DNA of 64,000 nucleotides. Source: Oxalobacteraceae bacterium (GTDB taxonomy: Bacteria > Pseudomonadota > Gammaproteobacteria > Burkholderiales > Burkholderiaceae_D). This document shows, in pieces, positions 22,637-34,218 of the stretch. Every line of letters starts with the position of its first letter. The first letter of the stretch is position 1. A program made the translations under genes and the position numbers. Where the stretch lies: positions 1-64,000 of the forward strand of contig JAIXOW010000449.1 of NCBI GenBank assembly GCA_027486615.1, given 5' to 3'. The notes beneath the pieces are model-generated. The model was given only the letters and a program-made list of their open reading frames with translations. It was not told the DNA's origin and did no database searches.

Positions 22637-23434
22637 ATGAATCAAACTCACTCCGCAACTGAACTGCCTTATGTATTGCGTCAGCAAACAGGCGGCGTTG
22701 TCACACTCACACTCAATCGTCCAAATAAATTTAATCCTCTGTCAGAAGAAATGATGACAGCATTGCAGGCTGAGTTAAATCAAATCACAACTGATCCACA
22801 AGTACGCGTAGTGGTACTAGCTGCTGAGGGTAAAGCATTTTGTGCTGGTCACGACTTAAAGCAAATGCGTGCAGAACCTTCCAACGCCTACTATAAAAAA
22901 TTATTTAATCAATGCAGCAAAATGATGCATACCATACAAACCATGCCGCAACCAGTTATCGCGCGTGTGCAAGGTTTAGCTACTGCAGCAGGTTGTCAGT
23001 TAGTCGCTATGTGTGATTTAGCAGTTGCTGCCACAGAAGCGAGCTTTGCAGTTTCAGGTGTGAGTTACGGTTTATTTTGCGCCACACCTTCAGTGGCACT
23101 CTCACGCAACATCTCACGTAAACAAGCCATGGAAATGCTCTTAACTGGCGACTTTATAGATGCTGCCACTGCCTTAGACCGTGGACTAGTCAATCGTGTC
23201 GTGCCACTGGAATTTCTGGATGAAGAAATTGAATCGATCGCTAATAGCATCTTAGCTAAACCGGCAGTCGCCATCTCCATGGGTAAGCAACTGTTTTATC
23301 GACAGCTAGAAATGGGCATCGATGCAGCCTATCAGTTAGCAGGCCAAACCATGGCATGCAACATGATGGATGAAGCTGCCTTAGAAGGCGTGCAAGCCTT
23401 TATAGAAAAACGTGATCCTGCTTGGAAGAAGTGA
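22637..23434 (+). CDS. Enoyl-CoA hydratase/isomerase family protein
   Basis: GVVTLTLNRPNKFNPLSEEMM, FCAGHDLKQMR, AAGCQLVAMCDLAVAA. Confidence 0.9.
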   Translation: MNQTHSATELPYVLRQQTGGVVTLTLNRPNKFNPLSEEMMTALQAELNQITTDPQVRVVVLAAEGKAFCAGHDLKQMRAEPSNAYYKKLFNQCSKMMHTIQTMPQPVIARVQGLATAAGCQLVAMCDLAVAATEASFAVSGVSYGLFCATPSVALSRNISRKQAMEMLLTGDFIDAATALDRGLVNRVVPLEFLDEEIESIANSILAKPAVAISMGKQLFYRQLEMGIDAAYQLAGQTMACNMMDEAALEGVQAFIEKRDPAWKK

Positions 23435-23539
23435 ATAAAAAAAATCTAATTTATTGCATACGATACCGTTATGCATAAAGTGATTATTAGTTTTTACGTG
23501 CGTAATATTTCTTAGATCATAAAATTCAATTTAAACTTT

Positions 23540-23613
23540 CCATGCGGCGCAATACATTGCGCCCTACAAAATCCATTAGATCGAGGTAGGGCGCAATGTA
23601 TTGCGCCGTATGG
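23540..23613. repeat. Large palindromic REP-like element (family A, GGCGCAAT...ATTGCGCC)
   Basis: 28-bp inverted arms ccatgcggcgcaatacattgcgccctac / gtagggcgcaatgtattgcgccgtatgg (one mismatch), 18-nt loop. A related half-element is at 35697-35724. Confidence 0.85.
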
Positions 23614-24152
23614 ATAATCAGTTTAAGTGGTTGACGTAATTATTTAAATCTAAAAAATTATGAAGATGTAATTTTGTAGCCTAATCGACCATCCAGCATT
23701 AAATACAAAGCACCATCTACCAATAATCTCTCCAATTAATCTGTTGTTTATTTCCCTCAATCAAAAACAACATTCCGTTTTTTCTACATTTAAAAAACGA
23801 CAAATCAATCAACCTCAATTCGGCATATTAATTAAAAAAATAAGCCTTCTTCACTCTTAAGTTTTAAAAAATTAAAATTAAAAATAACTTAAATTAAATT
23901 TGTCAAGATCGTTTAGCCACAATTAACGTACTTGCGATGCACTATGTAATGCGTGATTTAAAAACCACAAAAAATCTAAAACATACCGCCCCTCTTTGAG
24001 TTTGATATTCATCAAACAAAGCCTCTAGTATTTGAAGGATTGTTTGCGTCTCGGCGAGCTATCTTCAGCATCAAAAATACTTGCTGTCACGTTGTAAAAC
24101 TAGATTCTTTAATTAGTAAATGAATCCATCAAACATCTTATAGAGGATAGAA

Positions 24153-27100
24153 ATGACTAAAAAAAATCAAACCGGCAATCTTACAAATGAAAATTTCACT
24201 GGCGAATCTGGTTCAACTTGGATCAATGAAATTTATGGCGATTTAAAAAATTTAAAGGGTAATGCAGTAGGAGGAAATGACACCATCACAGGCGGTAATG
24301 ATGGTGCGAAGAATCATTTATATGGTGATGCTCATAGCTTGAAAGAAAACGCTAAAGGTGGGGTAGATACAATTACTGGTGGCTCTAATGGTGCGACGAA
24401 TTATATCTACGGTGATGCTTATAGTATGGAAGGTAATGCTAAAGGTGGAGTAGATACAATCACCGGTGGCGCTAACGGTGCGACGAATTATATCTACGGT
24501 GATGCTTATAGGATGAAGGGTAATGTGCAAGGCGGTAACGACATCTTAGTGGGCGGATTAAATGCTAAGAATTTCATTTATGGTGATGCATTTGCTATGA
24601 GTAATGGTGCTAAGGCAGGGGATGATGATATTAGCTTAGCGAATGCATCTTCTCTTTCATTGGATGAACTAATTATTTCAATTATGAGTGGTTCGAGTGG
24701 TTCTGCTGAAGATTATTCACCGCCACCTATCAATGTCAAAATTCAAAGCAATAGCTTAATTGGCGATGCTGATAATATTGCAAATAGTAGTAGCGGATCT
24801 GATTCAATTAATGTTGGAAATAATTCAGTTATTGATATTAAAACGCAGAATTTACAGTCTGTTGATGGATCAATAATTACTGCTTCATCTAACGTTGATT
24901 TGGATATCTCAAAAAATTCCTTGATTGGTGATGCTAAGAGTTTAAAAAATAGCTCTAGTGGTAATGATACTGTTGCAGTTGGTAGCGATATAGAAAATAA
25001 ATTAGATGAAATTACAGTCATCTCAAAATCAAATTCAAATTCAAATTTAATTCCAAATTCAAAAGCAAGTGCTAGTTCAACAGTAAGTATCAATCTCTCA
25101 TCGAATAGGCTAGTAGGTGATGCTGAAAAAATTGCTAGTAGTAGTGCTGGTCATGATAGTTTGAGTGTTGGCGATAACTTAAAGAGTACTGTTGCAGGTG
25201 TGGTTAATTCTTCAAATAACGGTAATGCAGTGGATTCTGATATTTTATTGAACTTTAAATATTTAGATAATATTTTATTTGGTGATGCAGATAAAATAAA
25301 AAATAGTACTGCAGGTGATGATGCGATTAGCGTGGGAAACAATATTCAAAACACTATAGGAAAATATGATATTAGAGTGACAGGAAATGATAGTTTAATT
25401 AACCCCTCTTTGCCTATCATTTCATCTAATGTATTAGCTGATTTTACTTTTTCTGGCAATGAATTAATTGGAGATGCAGCTACTATAGAAAGAAGTGCTG
25501 CAGGCAAAGATGCCCTAGGTATTGGTAATAATTTTCAAAGTACTCTAGATTCTATTGAAAGTACGTCATCAAGTAATTTGTCATTTAATGCTAGTGAAAA
25601 AATATCTTATAAGGCAAGCAATAATCGCTTAATTGGTGACGCAAAAAATATGATTCATAGTAGTAGTGGTGCAGATACGATTGGAGTGGGTAATAATTTA
25701 AAAAACTCAATTGGTGATATCAGTGTGTCTTCAGCAGGATTAGGGAAGGATAAAATTTCAGTTGCAGCGAGTTATTTTATATCTGAAAATTCTTTAATAG
25801 GAGATTCTCTAAGTATAAAAAATAGTAGTGCTGGTGACGATATTTTAGAAGTTGGAAACAATTTTTCGAATGTTTTTCAAAAAATATCTAATATTGTAAA
25901 TAATGGAAAAGCATCAGGTTTTTCCTTAGATTCAAATTTCACTGTTTCAAAAAATAGTTTGATAGGTGATGCAGAAAATATGAGGAATAGTAGTAGTGGT
26001 GACGATGTTATCTCAGTTGGTAATGCTTTTAGTATTGTAATTGGATCTATTAATAATAACTCGAATTTTTTAAATTCATTTGCTGACACTACTATCCCAT
26101 TAAATTATTCCGTATCAGAAAATCGATTAACTGGTGATGCAATTGCTATGCAAGATAGTAGCGGTGGAAATGATAGGTTTGCAGTTGGTAATGATTTGAA
26201 TATCTTAGTTTCATCAATAAAAAATAACTCAGATATAAAAGGAACTATCGTATCTAATTTATTGATAGATTTTTCTCTCATTGATAATTTTTTATTGGGT
26301 GATGCAGAAAGTATGAAGAAAAGTTCTGGTGGTCATGACACTATTGAACTAGGAAATAATTTTAAAAATAATTTAACTTTAGTAGAAACTATTATCTATT
26401 CTGATACTCTTCATGACCTGACATTTTCAGCAAAGTTTTCAATTTTAAATAATTCTTTGTATGGAGATGCAAAGATTATGGATCATGCCTCAGGCGGTGA
26501 TGATCAAATCATTGTTGGAAATTCCATCCGCAGTGAGATTGGGGATATAAAAAACTTTTCTAGTGATGAAAGTTCTGCAAGTTTTATTTTGAGTTCAAAT
26601 TTTTCATTATTGAATAATATTTTGATTGGTGATGCTAAGGCTATGAATCATAGCCAAGGCGGCAATGACGTTCTTGTCCTTGGAAATAATTTTGTGAGTC
26701 GTGTTGGAACTATAACTTCAACGCCTGATAAAATTTTACTTGATATGTCAAATGTTTTAGTTTTTTATAATTTAAAAAACAATAATTTATATGGTGACGC
26801 TGAAACTATGAGTTATAGCAAAGGTGGTAATGACACGCTAAGTATAGGCGTAGGGATTGTGGGTGATTCGTATCTGACTCTGGATATAAAAGACAATACG
26901 CTATATGGTGATGCTAATACGATGCAGCGTAGTCAGGGTGGTGACGATAAGCTCACAGGCGCAGATGGAGAAGGTAGTGTCACTTATTTATATGGCGATG
27001 CGAAATTCACAGATGGAAAATCTGGTGCGGGGAATGACACATTAATTAGTGGTCATGGTAATGATCATATGTGGGGTGATTTTGGAGGCAATATAAATCA

Positions 27101-27374
27101 AAATGTACCTTATGTTAATTATTCTTCTGGCAAAGATATCTTCGTCTTTGGAGAAAACAATGGTAACGACATAATCTATGATTTCCAACGAGGCTTGGAT
27201 AAGATAGATTTACGATTTCTGGTTGATATTGATAACATTAATGATTTAACTATTACCTCAAGTCTTACTCAGCCATCGGATAAGGTGATTAATTTAAGTG
27301 ATGGTAATAGTATTACCTTAATCGGTGTAAATGAACTCTCGGCAAATGATTTTATGTTTGCTGCTGTCATATAA
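24153..27374 (+). CDS. Large secreted-type (T1SS/RTX-like) calcium-binding repeat protein
   Basis: No N-terminal signal peptide; about 20 units of (L/I)xGDAxxMxx..(G/A)GxDxLxVGN; serralysin/RTX-like C-terminus KDIFVFGENNGNDIIYDFQRGLDKIDLRFL...LIGVNELSANDFMFAAVI. Confidence 0.8.
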   Translation: MTKKNQTGNLTNENFTGESGSTWINEIYGDLKNLKGNAVGGNDTITGGNDGAKNHLYGDAHSLKENAKGGVDTITGGSNGATNYIYGDAYSMEGNAKGGVDTITGGANGATNYIYGDAYRMKGNVQGGNDILVGGLNAKNFIYGDAFAMSNGAKAGDDDISLANASSLSLDELIISIMSGSSGSAEDYSPPPINVKIQSNSLIGDADNIANSSSGSDSINVGNNSVIDIKTQNLQSVDGSIITASSNVDLDISKNSLIGDAKSLKNSSSGNDTVAVGSDIENKLDEITVISKSNSNSNLIPNSKASASSTVSINLSSNRLVGDAEKIASSSAGHDSLSVGDNLKSTVAGVVNSSNNGNAVDSDILLNFKYLDNILFGDADKIKNSTAGDDAISVGNNIQNTIGKYDIRVTGNDSLINPSLPIISSNVLADFTFSGNELIGDAATIERSAAGKDALGIGNNFQSTLDSIESTSSSNLSFNASEKISYKASNNRLIGDAKNMIHSSSGADTIGVGNNLKNSIGDISVSSAGLGKDKISVAASYFISENSLIGDSLSIKNSSAGDDILEVGNNFSNVFQKISNIVNNGKASGFSLDSNFTVSKNSLIGDAENMRNSSSGDDVISVGNAFSIVIGSINNNSNFLNSFADTTIPLNYSVSENRLTGDAIAMQDSSGGNDRFAVGNDLNILVSSIKNNSDIKGTIVSNLLIDFSLIDNFLLGDAESMKKSSGGHDTIELGNNFKNNLTLVETIIYSDTLHDLTFSAKFSILNNSLYGDAKIMDHASGGDDQIIVGNSIRSEIGDIKNFSSDESSASFILSSNFSLLNNILIGDAKAMNHSQGGNDVLVLGNNFVSRVGTITSTPDKILLDMSNVLVFYNLKNNNLYGDAETMSYSKGGNDTLSIGVGIVGDSYLTLDIKDNTLYGDANTMQRSQGGDDKLTGADGEGSVTYLYGDAKFTDGKSGAGNDTLISGHGNDHMWGDFGGNINQNVPYVNYSSGKDIFVFGENNGNDIIYDFQRGLDKIDLRFLVDIDNINDLTITSSLTQPSDKVINLSDGNSITLIGVNELSANDFMFAAVI
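24351..24524 (+). repeat. Two tandem 87-bp repeats inside the repeat protein gene
   Basis: 24351-24437 and 24438-24524 differ at 8 of 87 positions by eye. Confidence 0.8.
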
Positions 27375-27389
27375 ATTGTTTGGTTGTAG

Positions 27390-27421
27390 TCGTACGATTA
27401 CATTACGTTAATCGTACGTAC
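27390..27421. repeat. REP-like element (family B, CGTACGATTAC...GTTAATCGTACG)
   Basis: tcgtacgattacattacgttaatcgtacgtac; related copy at 35642-35673. Confidence 0.65.
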
Positions 27422-27446
27422 GAGACGGAAGTTATTTGATGGGCGT

Positions 27447-27479
27447 AAAAAAACCCGCTTTATAAAAAGCGGGTTTTTT
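27447..27479. terminator. Terminator downstream of groEL (bidirectional appearance)
   Basis: aaaaaacccgctttat-aaaaagcgggtttttt, strong stem with A- and T-runs on both sides. Confidence 0.9.
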
Positions 27480-27495
27480 CTTAAGCGGACTGCAA

Positions 27496-29232
<1,737 letters not shown>

Positions 29233-29293
29233 TCATTGTGCTCATCACTGAACTAGTCACTAAGACAGTTGTCTCAGTGCTTAGTATTAGCGA

Positions 29294-29584
29294 TTACTTT
29301 TGCACGATAGCCATGATGTCGTCTTCACGCATAACCAGTACTTCTTTTCCGTCTACTTTGACGGCTTGGCCTGAATATTTGCCAAACAAAACGGTATCGC
29401 CAACTTTGACATCCAATGGACGAACTTTACCGTCCTCGAGGATTTTGCCGTTGCCAACAGCAAGTACTTTGCCCTGGTCTGGCTTTTCAGCCGCCGCTTC
29501 AGGCAATACGATGCCAGAGGCAGTTTTAGTTTCTTGTTCGAGACGCTCGACGATCACGCGGTCGTGCAGAGGACGAAGGCTCAT
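29294..29584 (-). CDS. groES: Co-chaperonin GroES
   Basis: [40 protein letters not shown]; start trimmed to 29584. Confidence 0.98.
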   Translation of the reverse strand: MSLRPLHDRVIVERLEQETKTASGIVLPEAAAEKPDQGKVLAVGNGKILEDGKVRPLDVKVGDTVLFGKYSGQAVKVDGKEVLVMREDDIMAIVQK

Positions 29585-29686
29585 AAAAACTCCTTGAAAA
29601 CAATAAGTTATGATTAATTGATAGGAAAGCACTGAGATTCACAGTGCCTTATTTATCGTGGGTAAACCCATAATGAGGAAGCGTTG

Positions 29687-29713
29687 TTAGCACTCTCCCT
29701 CAACGAGTGCTAA
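29687..29713. promoter_or_regulatory. CIRCE operator (HrcA binding site) upstream of groESL
   Basis: TTAGCACTC-tccctcaac-GAGTGCTAA, exact match to the CIRCE consensus TTAGCACTC-N9-GAGTGCTAA. Confidence 0.97.
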
Positions 29714-29882
29714 GTATAGGGACTGTGTCGCCCTTTTTCAAGCAAAGCCGGATAAATTTAATTGAGAAGTTCGCGTTGATTTATCGAATTGACAATAAAA
29801 GAGTCGACGTGAACTATAGATTTTCAATTCATGCTGAGTGTGCAATGGAAGAAAGAGCACTCTGTTCTAAGACACATTGCTT

Positions 29883-29907
29883 AAAAGTTAATGTTGAATT
29901 AACTTTT
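29883..29907. terminator. Terminator hairpin at the end of the ornithine cyclodeaminase-family gene
   Basis: aaaagttaa-tgttgaa-ttaactttt. Confidence 0.55.
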
Positions 29908-30870
29908 TTATGACGATGCAGCTAGTCTTAAACGCTGCCATACCAAATTAGCGGCACATAAATCTTCTAAAGCCGTGCCCACAGATTTAAAAACAGTGAT
30001 CTCATCTGTATTCTGTCGTCCGGCGTGTTTGCCATGCACTAATTCAGCTAATTCTGCCAACACACTAGCCGAAGTGATGAGTCCCGCTTGTTGCGGTTGA
30101 ACGATATCTCCAGCTTCATTGCAAGCGCCTGCATAGGTATCGACAAATAAAGCAGCAGCAGCCATGAGTGCATCATCTGCTTCACGCATATCAGGTCTAA
30201 AGCCTCCCACTAAATCAACATGCGTTCCCGCTTTAAGATTGCGTACTGCAATCAGTGGTTCTTTGCTCGTCGTGGCACAACTAATGATGTCAGCCTGCTG
30301 ACAAGCTAGCGCTAAATCAGTGGTGATTTGTAGTTGATAGGATTGTGTTGCGGTGGAAGCGGCTATTTTTTCTAGCGTTTGTTGCGCCTTCTCGGGTGAG
30401 CGTGCCCAGATAGTGATGGTCTCAATCGGACGCACAGCGCAATGCGCGAGTGCCATATAAGGTGCAAGTTGTCCCGCACCGACGATGAGTAAATGTTTGC
30501 TATCTTGACGAGAGAGCAATGAAGAAGCTAATGCAGATGCAGCAGCAGTACGACGCAAAGTTAATTCTTCACCATCAAATAAAGCTAGTGGCACTCCGGT
30601 TTTACAATCCATGAGGATGAAAATTGCTTGTACAGTAGAGAGCCCACGTTCGCGATTTGCAGGAGCGACAGTCACCAGCTTTACCCCGAGATGCTGTTCT
30701 GGCTGCCAGACTGGCATTAACAATAAAACCGAAGCATCATCTGCTGATAATGGATGGACATGACGTGGTGGCACATGCATGGTCTCTTTAAAAGCTGCGC
30801 GCAATGCAGGTATTAGCAAGTCAAATGGTAGGGCGTGCTGTATTTGTTCACTGGTAAAGTAAGGAATCAT
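29908..30870 (-). CDS. Ornithine cyclodeaminase / mu-crystallin family protein
   Basis: GVKLVTVAPANRERGLSTVQAIFILMDCKTGVPLALFDGEELTLRRTAAASALA; LIVGAGQLAPYMALAH. Confidence 0.88.
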   Translation of the reverse strand: MIPYFTSEQIQHALPFDLLIPALRAAFKETMHVPPRHVHPLSADDASVLLLMPVWQPEQHLGVKLVTVAPANRERGLSTVQAIFILMDCKTGVPLALFDGEELTLRRTAAASALASSLLSRQDSKHLLIVGAGQLAPYMALAHCAVRPIETITIWARSPEKAQQTLEKIAASTATQSYQLQITTDLALACQQADIISCATTSKEPLIAVRNLKAGTHVDLVGGFRPDMREADDALMAAAALFVDTYAGACNEAGDIVQPQQAGLITSASVLAELAELVHGKHAGRQNTDEITVFKSVGTALEDLCAANLVWQRLRLAASS

Positions 30871-30966
30871 CGTAGTCTTGATTTCAGGTTAGGTCGCGTT
30901 AGTGCAGCATGCTTGTAAGATTAGTATCTTAAGATAGCAAAAACACTCACTATTTATTGCAAAGTC

Positions 30967-32415
30967 ATGTTGAATTATTACACCCACAGAAAGTCATCCG
31001 CTGTTTTATTGTTTGTGCTGAGTATCTGCAGTATGGCATGGACTAGTCCAGCTGCCAGTCGTGAGGTCGCACACCCCCCACCAGCTTTATTGAATGCGAT
31101 CAAAGCAGTTGGTATACCGTCGAGTGCCGTATCAATTCATGTGCAAGCAGTGGAAAGTACTAAGCCCCTCTTGAGTATGAATGCACAGACCAGTGTGCAA
31201 CCAGCTTCACTCATGAAATTAATCACAACTGCAGCGGCATTGGATTTGCTAGGCCCTGATTATCGATGGACTACGCGTGTGTATACCAATGGGACACAAA
31301 ATGGTGATGTACTGCAGGGCGATTTAATTATTCGTGGTAGTGGTGATCCACGATTTTCTCAACAAGACTTATGGCAATTATTGCGACGCTTGCGTGCACT
31401 TGGCATTCGTCAGATCACGGGTGATGTGATTCTTGATCGTAGTTTGTTTGCTCCCTATAAAGATGATGCAGCACAGTTTGATCAAAAACCTGAGCGTGCT
31501 TATAACGCATTACCTGACGCACTACTCTTAGATACAAAATCAGTGCTAGTACAACTTGTTCCTGATGCAGCACGTCAGCGTGTGCGCGTCACACTAGAAC
31601 CTTATCTGACAGATTTTTCATTGAGTGCACCGACTTTATCGGTAGGTGAGTGTGGTGATTGGCGTAGTCAATTAGGATTGCGTGTTGAACAGAAAAAAAT
31701 CATCTTTGCCGGTAGCTATGCATTATCGTGTGGAGAAAGAACAATCGCAGTACATGCCTATCCATTAACGCATAATGAATATTTTGATTCTTCACTACGA
31801 CAGTTGTGGCTTGAGATGGGTGGTAGCGTGCATGGTGTCACACGCGAAGGTGTGCTGCCTGCGCAAGCACAAGAGTTAACGCAATGGCAGTCTGCTGCAT
31901 TAACAGATGCAATACGTGACATTAATAAATTTAGTAATAACGTGATGGCCAGACAGTTGTTATTAACTTTGGCTGCAGAGCGTGGTTATCAACCTGCGAG
32001 TAAAGAAGCAGGCGCAGCAGTCATCAGACAATGGTTAATTGCCAAAGGAATTAATGCAGCTGAATTAGTCATTGATAACGGTTCTGGATTATCACGTGCA
32101 GATAGACTTTCAGCAGCACTACTTGCACGTATTTTGCAAGTGGCATGGTTGAGTCCAACTATGCCTGAGTTCATAGCATCACTGCCCTTAGCTGGTGTGG
32201 ATGGCACCATGCGTAAACGCGCTGAAGGTCTGACGGTGAAATCATTTGCCCACATAAAAACCGGCAGCCTGACTGAAGTGGCAGGTATTGCAGGTTATGT
32301 CACAGCACGCTCAGGTAAGCGCATGATAGTGGTGTGTATAGTCAATCATGCTGAAGCGGGTAAATTAAGAGAAGCTATGGATAACTTGCTGCAGTGGGTG
32401 TATGAAAACGGTTAA
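30967..32415 (+). CDS. dacB: D-alanyl-D-alanine carboxypeptidase/endopeptidase (PBP4)
   Basis: QPASLMKLITTAAALDLLGPDYRWTT (SxxK), KFSNNVMA (SxN), IKTGSLTEVAGIAGYV (KTG). Confidence 0.93.
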   Translation: MLNYYTHRKSSAVLLFVLSICSMAWTSPAASREVAHPPPALLNAIKAVGIPSSAVSIHVQAVESTKPLLSMNAQTSVQPASLMKLITTAAALDLLGPDYRWTTRVYTNGTQNGDVLQGDLIIRGSGDPRFSQQDLWQLLRRLRALGIRQITGDVILDRSLFAPYKDDAAQFDQKPERAYNALPDALLLDTKSVLVQLVPDAARQRVRVTLEPYLTDFSLSAPTLSVGECGDWRSQLGLRVEQKKIIFAGSYALSCGERTIAVHAYPLTHNEYFDSSLRQLWLEMGGSVHGVTREGVLPAQAQELTQWQSAALTDAIRDINKFSNNVMARQLLLTLAAERGYQPASKEAGAAVIRQWLIAKGINAAELVIDNGSGLSRADRLSAALLARILQVAWLSPTMPEFIASLPLAGVDGTMRKRAEGLTVKSFAHIKTGSLTEVAGIAGYVTARSGKRMIVVCIVNHAEAGKLREAMDNLLQWVYENG

Positions 32416-32432
32416 ATAAAAATCAAAAATAA

Positions 32433-33314
32433 TTAGCTCGCTTTTGATTTGAATAAAACGGTAGACATCGCAGCGAGTATCAACAGTATGGCTGTGTAAT
32501 CTTGCCAGTGTGGTACTTCACCTAACATAGCCATACCTGCAAATACACCTAACACCGGAATAAACATCACAGACAGACTAGAAGCTACCGGTGGCAAGAT
32601 ACGTGCAAGCCTAAACCAAGCAACATGAGCAAAGCCAAATACGATCACTGCGTTGTAAGTAATCGCTGCCCATTCAATCGCTGTTGGTAATCGTAATGAT
32701 GCATGATCCATAGTGAGTGCTATCAAACTCATCATGCAGCTAGTGAAAGCTAACATCCAGAATGTGAGTGAAATAGTCGGTATGTTGATGTTAGAGCGTT
32801 TCATCAATACCGTTCCACATCCCCAACTTGCTGCAGCCACTAATGCAAACACAGTGCCTATGGGTTGACCTGATACTTTAGAAAACTCACTTGATAAGAG
32901 TAAGAGTGCACCACTGAGTGCAAGCAAGATGCCGATTAATGCGCGACCAGTAATGCGTTCACGAAAAAATAAAAAACCAGCTAACACTGCCCAAACAGGC
33001 ATGGTGTAACCCAAGGTGGCGGCGCGTCCTGAAGAGAGAAGTTTTACGCCTAAAATCATGAAGACATGCCAGATCAACATATTTGGTATAGCAAGCTTAA
33101 TGATGGGGATGATCTGTTCTTTAGGCACACTGAGCGAGACTTTTTGATAGCGGGTTGCTAACCAAATTGCAGCTAAGCCACCGATCATGCTGAGTGCGCG
33201 AAAACTCAGTGCCGGAAAATATTGCACACCGATTTTCATGATAGGCCAGTTAATACCCCATGTCAGCGTCAACAGGGCGAGCAGGGCGAAGTCTTTACGT
33301 GAGAGTGAGTTCAT
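32433..33314 (-). CDS. EamA/DMT family transporter
   Basis: Ten predicted hydrophobic segments; LTLTWGINWPIMKIGVQYFPALSFRALSMIGG; likely start at 33314 rather than 33392. Confidence 0.88.
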   Translation of the reverse strand: MNSLSRKDFALLALLTLTWGINWPIMKIGVQYFPALSFRALSMIGGLAAIWLATRYQKVSLSVPKEQIIPIIKLAIPNMLIWHVFMILGVKLLSSGRAATLGYTMPVWAVLAGFLFFRERITGRALIGILLALSGALLLLSSEFSKVSGQPIGTVFALVAAASWGCGTVLMKRSNINIPTISLTFWMLAFTSCMMSLIALTMDHASLRLPTAIEWAAITYNAVIVFGFAHVAWFRLARILPPVASSLSVMFIPVLGVFAGMAMLGEVPHWQDYTAILLILAAMSTVLFKSKAS

Positions 33315-33375
33315 CTGGTAACGATAGCATGTCAGGCTACAATGTGGATATTCCTGCTTATTCATCGAGGCTTGT

Positions 33376-34218
33376 GTGGATTTTATTAGCAAACTAAATG
33401 CGGCTACGCATCAACAACAATCATTACTGTGTGTTGGACTTGATCCCGACATCAATAAATTTCCGGCTGAATTAAAAGGCAAGTCGGATGCAATTTTTAC
33501 TTTTTGCAAAAAGATGATTGATGCCACTGCCGATGTGGCTTGTGCTTATAAACCGCAGATCGCTTATTTTGCTGCGCTTGCTGCTGAAGATCAGTTGCAA
33601 GCAATTTGCGATTATGTACGCAAGACTTATCCACATCTTCCTATTGTGCTTGATGCAAAGCGCGGTGATATAGGAGCAACCGCTGAACAATACGCACGTG
33701 AAGCATTCGAGCGTTATGGCGCAGATGCTGTCACGCTCAATCCTTATATGGGTTTCGATTCAGTTGAGCCGTATTTAGAATGGAAAGATAGGGGTGCGAT
33801 TATTTTATGCCGCACTTCTAATCCAGGTGGATCAGATCTACAATTTTTGCAAGTCGACGGTGTGCCTTTGTATCAGCATGTCGCGCGCTTAGTTGCAGAA
33901 AAATGGAATCGACATGGTCAATGTGGCTTAGTAGTAGGCGCAACCTTTCCACGTGAGTTAGCGGAAGTACGTAAGTTAATTGGTGACATGCCTTTGTTAG
34001 TGCCAGGTGTGGGTGCGCAAGGTGGTGATGTGCAAGCGACTGTACAAGCAGGTCAAACTGCGCAAGGTGGTGGGATGATGATTAACTCATCGCGAGCGAT
34101 TTTATATGCACAGCCTAAAGACAATGAAGACTTTACACAGGCTGCAGCACGCGTAGCAAAAGAAACGCGCGACACGATCAATCAATATCGCGCGACATTC
34201 CCTACGCTATCAAACTAA
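33376..34218 (+). CDS. pyrF: Orotidine 5'-phosphate decarboxylase (PyrF type 2)
   Basis: [57 protein letters not shown]. Confidence 0.95.
   Translation: MDFISKLNAATHQQQSLLCVGLDPDINKFPAELKGKSDAIFTFCKKMIDATADVACAYKPQIAYFAALAAEDQLQAICDYVRKTYPHLPIVLDAKRGDIGATAEQYAREAFERYGADAVTLNPYMGFDSVEPYLEWKDRGAIILCRTSNPGGSDLQFLQVDGVPLYQHVARLVAEKWNRHGQCGLVVGATFPRELAEVRKLIGDMPLLVPGVGAQGGDVQATVQAGQTAQGGGMMINSSRAILYAQPKDNEDFTQAAARVAKETRDTINQYRATFPTLSN

Noticed and set aside
24318-26089. Several minus-strand ORFs of 63-116 aa within the repeat-protein gene
   Set aside because: Repetitive translations produced by the repeats themselves; the plus-strand frame has clear protein structure.
24153-27374. CRISPR-like array suggested by the regular repeats
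   Set aside because: Repeats are in-frame protein-coding, diverged and not separated by uniform spacers; no cas genes.
29707-29913. 68-aa ORF downstream of the CIRCE site
   Set aside because: Starts inside CIRCE and overlaps the terminator hairpin; no recognisable domain.
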